Assembly (NCBI RefSeq): GCF_028435365.1
Contig: NZ_JAGTJJ010000003.1
Span: 447,418-511,417 of the forward strand
Source of the DNA: Polyangium jinanense
GTDB lineage: Bacteria; Myxococcota; Polyangia; Polyangiales; Polyangiaceae
DNA length: 64,000 nucleotides
Reading direction: 5' to 3'
Positions 59,461 to 64,000 of the stretch are shown in pieces. The notes under the pieces were generated by a model. The model was not told the origin of the DNA. It searched no databases and saw only the letters and a program-made list of their open reading frames with translations. Position numbers and translations under genes: made by a program. Each line of letters begins with the position of its first letter. Positions within the stretch are counted from its first letter, which is position 1.

Positions 59461-59641
59461 CCGTTGCGATCAATGTCATGGTCGTATCGAACGCGAGCTC
59501 GTACGTTCTTCGACACATCGAAGCGGCCCTGCTCGAGGTGGACCATGTGCCCAACGAACGGCGCGCCAGCCGTCGTGGAACGACCCTTCAATGCGGGGAA
59601 TGCTCGGCCCGTGCGCTTGCTGGACACGTGGGACCCCTCCA

Positions 59642-60028
59642 ATGGTAAACACGAATCGCACTGTGACCTTCCACGACGGCGACGGTGGCTTCGCCACCAC
59701 GCGCCTCGAAGCGATGCTTGGGGGGGCGCGCAAGTACTCGCTCTTCTGCTATCCGTTCGTGACTGCGTGCTGCGGCATGGAGTTCATGGCGCTTTCCAGC
59801 CCGCGCTTCGATCATGCACGCTTCGGCGCGGAAATACCGCGCTTCTCGCCGCGTCAGGCGGACCTCCTTTGGGTTGTCGGAACCATCAGCCAGCGTCAGG
59901 CGCCGGCGCTCCGTCGGATCTACGAGCAAATGCCGGAGCCGAAGTACGTCCTCGCGTTTGGCACTTGCGCCAGCTCGGGCGGCTTCTACCCCGCCCCGGC
60001 GTGGTCAAGCCGCGCACGGATCCGCTGA
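59642..60028 (+). pseudogene. nuoB: NADH dehydrogenase subunit B (NuoB) fragment
   Basis: A frame of 128 codons contains the NuoB core: ARKYSLFCYPFVTACCGMEF with the tandem Cys, FSPRQADLLWVVGTIS, and VLAFGTCASSGGFY. NuoB carries the N2 4Fe-4S cluster of complex I. The usual C-terminal part with the fourth cluster Cys (CPPRPE region) is missing: the sequence leaves the family at about residue 117 and ends. Another frame stays open to 60072 with an unrelated tail. No other nuo genes are present. This is a broken copy, not the cell's functional complex I subunit. Confidence 0.75.
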
Positions 60029-60113
60029 AGGACTTGGTTCAGCTTCGCAAGAAGAGCGAAGAGTCCACATGAGACGTGATTCGCGCCGAAATCAGGACAG
60101 GCGGAGCGACAGC

Positions 60114-60132
60114 CCCCCGGCTTTGCCGGGGG
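60114..60132 (+). other. Stable hairpin of IS200/IS605-end type or terminator
   Basis: CCCCCGGC-TTT-GCCGGGGG is a perfect 8-bp stem followed by ATTCTTA. It lies between the NuoB fragment and the next gene. The form AGCCCCC...GGGGGATTC resembles the right end of IS200/IS605 elements, but it could also be a simple terminator. Confidence 0.4.
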
Positions 60133-60149
60133 ATTCTTACAGGGTGGCC

Positions 60150-61724
60150 ATGCTGACCCGCGTCAAGGGATGGCTTACAGACAGGCGTGTCCCGCTGCTC
60201 GTCGCGCTTCTCGCGATTCTCCTGCTTCTGCCTACGCTCGGGGCGGGGGCGTTCATGGACGATCACGTGCACCGGATGGCGTATCATCCGACGTTCACGC
60301 AGCCCGGGGGGCCCCGCGGCGACTGGGATCTTTTCCGCTTCCTTGGAGACGATCCTGGCGCGTTGAAGTCCCTCCGCGATCAGGGGCTATGGCCGTGGTG
60401 GACCGTCGACGGATTCAAGCTCGCGCTCTTCCGCCCCCTCGATTCGCTGTGGCACGCGCTTGATTACTGCGTCTGGCCGAACGCGCACTGGTTCATGCAC
60501 GCCGAGAGCATTCTTGTCTTCGCAGCGACGGCCTTCTTCGCGGCCCTCCTTTATCGAAGGCTGCTCGGCGCCACGGTCGCCGCAGGGATCGCCGCGCTGA
60601 TCTTCGCGGTCGACGACGCCCATTCGACGGACATCGGCTGGGTTGCGAACAGGCACGCGGTCCTCTCGACGCTGTTCGGCGTGCTCGCGCTCGTCGCGCA
60701 CGATCGTGCCCGCCGGGACGGCTGGAAGCCGGGCGTCTTCCTCGCGCCGCTCGCGCTCCTCGGGGCTGTGTTCTCTGGAGAGAGCGGGCTCAGCGCCCTC
60801 GCGTATCTCTTCGCCTACGCCCTCTTCCTCGATCGCGCACCCCTGCGCTCCCGCGCGGTCGCGCTCCTCCCGCACGTCGGGGTTGCTCTGGTCTGGTTCG
60901 CGGCATACAAGCTTGGCCGCTATGGCGCCGCCGGCGGCGCGTTCTACATCGATCCGCTGCGACAAACGGGGGCGTTCATCCGCGCGGTGGGTGTGCGTCT
61001 GCCGGTGCTCCTCGCCGGGCAGATGGCGGCGCCGCCCGCCGACGTGTGGATACTCTGGCCGCCGAATGAGACACGCAGCCTCGTGTCGATTTGCCTGCTC
61101 GTCTTGCTCGTCGTGGGGGGCGGGATCTTCGCCGTGCTGCGTCGTGATCGCAATGCCGCGTTCTTCGCGCTGGGGATGGTGCTCTCTCTGCTGCCAGCTT
61201 GCGCGGTTTGGCCGAGCGATCGGCTCTTGCTCTTCGCGGGGATCGATGGCGCCGAAGGACGGACGCTCGTGGTGGTGAGCGCGCCCGATAGCATGATCGT
61301 GAATACGGTGATGGCGGCGCGGGTCAACGAGAATGCGCCGTTGCCTTCGGCGCTCCGCGTGCTCTCGACGGCGGTCGGCGGGACGCTGAAGGTCGGCCGC
61401 GCGGACGATCGCACACTGTCGGTGACCCTCTCGGACGGCTTTTTCCGTGATCCGATGGCGACCGTGTTCCGAGACATGCAGAAGGCCCCGCTGCGCGTGG
61501 GAGACCGCGTCCCGGTCGGGGCGATGGTGGCGGAGATCGTGTCCGTGACCGAGGATGGCAAGTTGCCTTCGCGAGTCGATTTCCATTTCGATCGGTCGCT
61601 GGACGATCCGTCGATCGTGTGGGTTGTCTGGGAGAAAACCCGATTCGTGCCGTTCGTGGCGCCGAAGGTTGGGGAAACGAGGGATCTTGTGGTCGTGTCG
61701 TATCAGACGGCGGTTGGCGGGTAG
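60150..61724 (+). CDS. Polytopic membrane protein, possibly internally deleted
   Basis: The product is 524 aa from the ATG at 60150. About eight hydrophobic segments fill residues 12-370 (VPLLVALLAILLLLPTLGAG, AVLSTLFGVLALVAH, SLVSICLLVLLVVGGGIFAV), and a DDHVHR motif after the first span is like that of membrane glycosyltransferase-type proteins. At about residue 370 the protein passes without linker from a membrane segment (RLLLFAGIDGAEG) into a soluble beta-rich domain of 150 residues. This abrupt join suggests loss of some spans. The function is unknown. Confidence 0.6.
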   Translation: MLTRVKGWLTDRRVPLLVALLAILLLLPTLGAGAFMDDHVHRMAYHPTFTQPGGPRGDWDLFRFLGDDPGALKSLRDQGLWPWWTVDGFKLALFRPLDSLWHALDYCVWPNAHWFMHAESILVFAATAFFAALLYRRLLGATVAAGIAALIFAVDDAHSTDIGWVANRHAVLSTLFGVLALVAHDRARRDGWKPGVFLAPLALLGAVFSGESGLSALAYLFAYALFLDRAPLRSRAVALLPHVGVALVWFAAYKLGRYGAAGGAFYIDPLRQTGAFIRAVGVRLPVLLAGQMAAPPADVWILWPPNETRSLVSICLLVLLVVGGGIFAVLRRDRNAAFFALGMVLSLLPACAVWPSDRLLLFAGIDGAEGRTLVVVSAPDSMIVNTVMAARVNENAPLPSALRVLSTAVGGTLKVGRADDRTLSVTLSDGFFRDPMATVFRDMQKAPLRVGDRVPVGAMVAEIVSVTEDGKLPSRVDFHFDRSLDDPSIVWVVWEKTRFVPFVAPKVGETRDLVVVSYQTAVGG

Positions 61725-62057
61725 CGCGGTAGGGAAGCTCCTCGACGCGATGACGGTGGCCACGCGCCGAGGTAGCACCCGTCGGTGCAGGCGACCCAAG
61801 GAAGCGCAATCCAAGCTCCCGCCGGTCCTTCGGTTAAGGTCCTCCTGCTGCTCCACCGCATCCGCCGGCCCCCGAGGTGCCGCCATGGTCGAGGTGATCC
61901 CCGAGTTGGCGGGCTACGCCGAAGAAAAGGCACCAGGGGAGCGCGACCCGAGGCGCCCTTCCGTCTACAAAGGCCGTGGTTCCGAGGATTTGACGGACGC
62001 AGAGCTACCGGAGCGGAATTCGACTCCGCCTCCACTCCCGCGCCCGCCTGTCGAGAT
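61725..62057. other. Intergenic region
   Basis: About 330 bases between convergent genes. I see no gene, hairpin or repeat that I can support here. Confidence 0.5.
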
Positions 62058-63416
62058 TCAGGTCGCTCGCGAGATCGCGGGTGGGTGCCAATCTGCATTG
62101 ACCGCCGGCAGCTTCGGCCAGTACAGCCGCATGGTGAGGTTGAACGCGCCTTGCTGTGGTGCCGGCAGCCAGTTCGACCGCCTCGGATCGGCCTCGTCCA
62201 TGGAGCGCTGGACGTACAGCGTCACGGAGCCATCGGGGCCCTTGGCCAGGTTGTTTCGCGTGCCCAGCGAGAAGCGGTCGATGGCGTTCGGGACCTGGTA
62301 TCCCTGCTCGTCGTACATCGTCACGGACCAGAAGGCGTTCACCGGTGGCAGTTTGTCGGCCTCGAAGCGCAGCGTGTAATGCATGGCGCTGTCCAGCGCG
62401 GTGCTCGTGGAATCCTCGTAGCCGACCGGATAGATCGCGTCCTCCGGGAGATTGGCGCCCAGACCGATCAGGGCAATGATTGCGCGGCGGAGGTAGCTCG
62501 TCCCGTAGGTCCCCATCAACTCGTTCGCGTAGGTCCAGCCATCCGTCATCGGCGTGATGGAGACCTGCTTCGCCTTCATCTGGGCGAGGGCGTCGGGGGC
62601 CGCTTTCTTGAAGGCGTCTTGCACCGCCGCCGGGGCTGCGTTGAGGTCGAACGGCTGGCCCGCCACGAAGCCTGCCCGCGCCAAGCGCGCGAGGATGGGG
62701 TAGTCGTTGAAGTGCGCCGGAATCCGGCGCATCAGGTCCGCGCCATAGGCGAAGAACGCCGCGGGCGTCATCTCCTCCACGATGTCCATCGGCTCGTCGA
62801 GGCTGATGTCATCGCCGTCTGACCCCTCGGGCGGCGGCGGCGGCTGCCCGGCTTCGTAGGCGGAGAGAGGGATGATCTGGAGGCCATTCTGGAACTCGTG
62901 CACGCTGGCATAGTCGGATTCACCATTGCACTGCGTTCGTCCGATGATCCAGACATACGGCGTCGACGCGTCGATCCGTTGCAGGTTCAGGGCCGGGTTG
63001 ATCGTCCCCTTCCACCCCGGGCCGACGATGACGAGCTGCTGGGCCGCTGTCCCCGTCGTGCGGGGGCCGGGGCAGGCGAAGACATCCGTCCACATGTCGA
63101 GCATGGGCAAGAGGTAGTAGCGTCCACCGGACGCAGGGACCTTGATGACCATGGGCTCGCGCACGAGATCGAGCCATGCGCTCGAATAGAGCGTGTCGAA
63201 GTTGGGTCGCACCACGGTGCGGTCTGCCGCCCCCGGGAAGCGCGGGTTATTCATGAACACGTTGGCCGGGGCTCGCCAGGCGGCGAGGTCGATCTCCTTG
63301 ACGTTCGTCATCTGCCGGCGCGTCACGTCCATCAACACGAGGGGATAGAGATATGAATATCCCTCGCAGCCGATCTCGTATGCCGTCTCGAAGTTCAAAT
63401 CAGCGTTCGTCACCAT
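62058..63416 (-). CDS. DUF1254/DUF1214 domain protein
   Basis: The product is 452 aa. The N-terminal DUF1254 segment shows AYEIGCEGYSYLYPLVLMDVTRR and VVRPNFDTLYSSAWLDL, then GRYYLLPMLDMWTDVFACPG. The C-terminal DUF1214 part has AFWSVTMYDEQGY and KGPDGSVTLYVQR. Proteins of this pair are widespread; their biochemical role is not established. AAGGAG four bases before the ATG at 63416 decides the start over a longer frame. No signal peptide is visible, unlike many relatives. Confidence 0.88.
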   Translation of the reverse strand: MVTNADLNFETAYEIGCEGYSYLYPLVLMDVTRRQMTNVKEIDLAAWRAPANVFMNNPRFPGAADRTVVRPNFDTLYSSAWLDLVREPMVIKVPASGGRYYLLPMLDMWTDVFACPGPRTTGTAAQQLVIVGPGWKGTINPALNLQRIDASTPYVWIIGRTQCNGESDYASVHEFQNGLQIIPLSAYEAGQPPPPPEGSDGDDISLDEPMDIVEEMTPAAFFAYGADLMRRIPAHFNDYPILARLARAGFVAGQPFDLNAAPAAVQDAFKKAAPDALAQMKAKQVSITPMTDGWTYANELMGTYGTSYLRRAIIALIGLGANLPEDAIYPVGYEDSTSTALDSAMHYTLRFEADKLPPVNAFWSVTMYDEQGYQVPNAIDRFSLGTRNNLAKGPDGSVTLYVQRSMDEADPRRSNWLPAPQQGAFNLTMRLYWPKLPAVNADWHPPAISRAT

Positions 63417-63724
63417 AGGCTCCTTTTCGTCGAGCGCGCAGCGCTCGACGTTCCATTTGCGGGTAGGAAACCGCTCTCCTGGGACCAGGTTCCGTCGCGC
63501 TCCGCGCTTCGCTGCTGCTGAATGCCTCAATCGCGAAGGGCGCGACTCACCCCCGTGAGCGATCGCGGCGATTCTGCCGAGATCGCTCACGGAGCGTCAA
63601 TCCGCCGTCATCCTCCATCGCTTCAGGCGAGGATGCAACCGCGAAGAATGCATCCGCCTGCTTATCTTGCGTTTCATGGACAGTCCGCTGCCGTTTCTGT
63701 ACAGGCGAATGGTCACGGCTCCGT
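63417..63724. other. Upstream region of the DUF1254 gene
   Basis: About 300 bases without a recognisable gene. It lies between the DUF1254 start and the 43-bp repeat array, and must contain that gene's promoter. No consensus boxes stand out. Confidence 0.45.
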
Positions 63725-64000
63725 GTCGACGGAGCCCCCGGCCGTTGCCGACAAGCGCAGCGAGCATGTCGACGAAGCCCCCGGCCGTTGCCGACAAGCC
63801 CGGCGAGCATGTCGACGAAGCCCCCGGCCGTTGCCGACGAGCCCGGCGAGCATGTCGACGAAGCCCCCGACCGTTGCCGACGAGCGCAGCGAGCATGTCG
63901 ACGAAGCCCCCGACCGTTGCCGACGAGCGCAGCGAGCATGTCGACGAAGCCCCCGGCCGTTGCCGACAACCGCAAGCGAGCAGGTCGACGAAGCCCCTCC
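63725..64000. repeat. 43-bp tandem repeat array
   Basis: Units begin with GTCGACGAAGCC at 63725 (GTCGACGGAGCC in the first), 63768, 63811, 63854, 63897, 63940 and 63984. Six units are complete and the seventh runs off the window. The sixth has one extra base. Variants alternate between GCGCAGCGAGCAT and GCCCGGCGAGCAT ends. The unit is not a multiple of three, so no single frame encodes a repeat protein. Confidence 0.92.

Noticed and set aside
63547..63975. 142-aa reading frame on the minus strand over the 43-bp repeats
   Set aside because: The unit is not a multiple of three, so the frame rotates through all three readings. It is open only because the repeats lack stop codons.
63725..64000. 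Repeat array considered as a CRISPR
   Set aside because: Units are contiguous with no variable spacers, and differences are scattered single substitutions. No cas gene is near.

Overview
The window is very GC-rich (roughly 70% by eye) and almost entirely coding. It carries five eukaryote-type Ser/Thr kinase-family genes, many secreted lipoproteins with Gly-rich or poly-Ser linkers, PAS-STAS and two-component regulators, and LPS biosynthesis. This combination points to a myxobacterium, most likely of the Polyangium/Sorangium type. That assignment is inference from content, because there is no rRNA or other marker gene here.

Layout. 1-17.5 kb: TPR proteins, Gly-rich lipoproteins, EF-P, a secreted esterase, a Ser/Thr kinase, a vWA lipoprotein, a 5-oxoprolinase operon (pxpA with a fused pxpB-pxpC), an O-methyltransferase, an M49-like metallopeptidase and an RlmI-like rRNA methyltransferase. 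17.5-26.2 kb: a kinase, an M20 peptidase, lpxA, a SIMPL-domain protein and a PEGA-domain pseudokinase followed by two lipoproteins. 26.4-33.6 kb, mostly + strand: glgC, a PPP-type phosphatase, a TPR protein, prmA, rsmE, then a soluble histidine kinase overlapping a response regulator fused to a PD-(D/E)XK nuclease-like domain. 33.6-50.5 kb: an RsbR-like PAS-STAS protein, a ferritin-like lipoprotein, an amidohydrolase, a GH105-like enzyme, an S51-like peptidase, an alpha/beta hydrolase, a tandemly duplicated lipoprotein locus, a large kinase-STAND-type ATPase, a zinc alcohol dehydrogenase operon, a DUF2490 protein and another kinase.

51.0-57.5 kb is the most unusual part: a relic integron. Nine short genes, all on the + strand, are separated by attC-type recombination sites, several of which overlap the preceding stop codon. 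The compositions of the genes differ: some are AT-richer than the host, others are host-like. Predicted products are a PIN-like protein, an acetyltransferase-like protein, a GyrI-like protein present twice in identical-length 682-bp cassettes, a VOC protein, a glutathione S-transferase and three unknowns. No complete integrase is present. On the minus strand, exactly where intI is expected, lies an open reading fragment of about 27 codons that matches the C-terminus of integron integrases, including the catalytic tyrosine context. I read this as an integron that lost its integrase by deletion, leaving a CALIN-type array.

57.5-64 kb looks rearranged: a truncated PIN-like ORF start, an alpha/beta hydrolase convergent with a LysR regulator that has a palindromic operator-like site, a NuoB fragment lacking its C-terminal part, a hairpin resembling an IS200/IS605 end, a membrane protein that may carry an internal deletion, a DUF1254 protein, and a 43-bp tandem repeat array running off the window. 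I recognised no tRNA, rRNA, CRISPR array or intact transposase.
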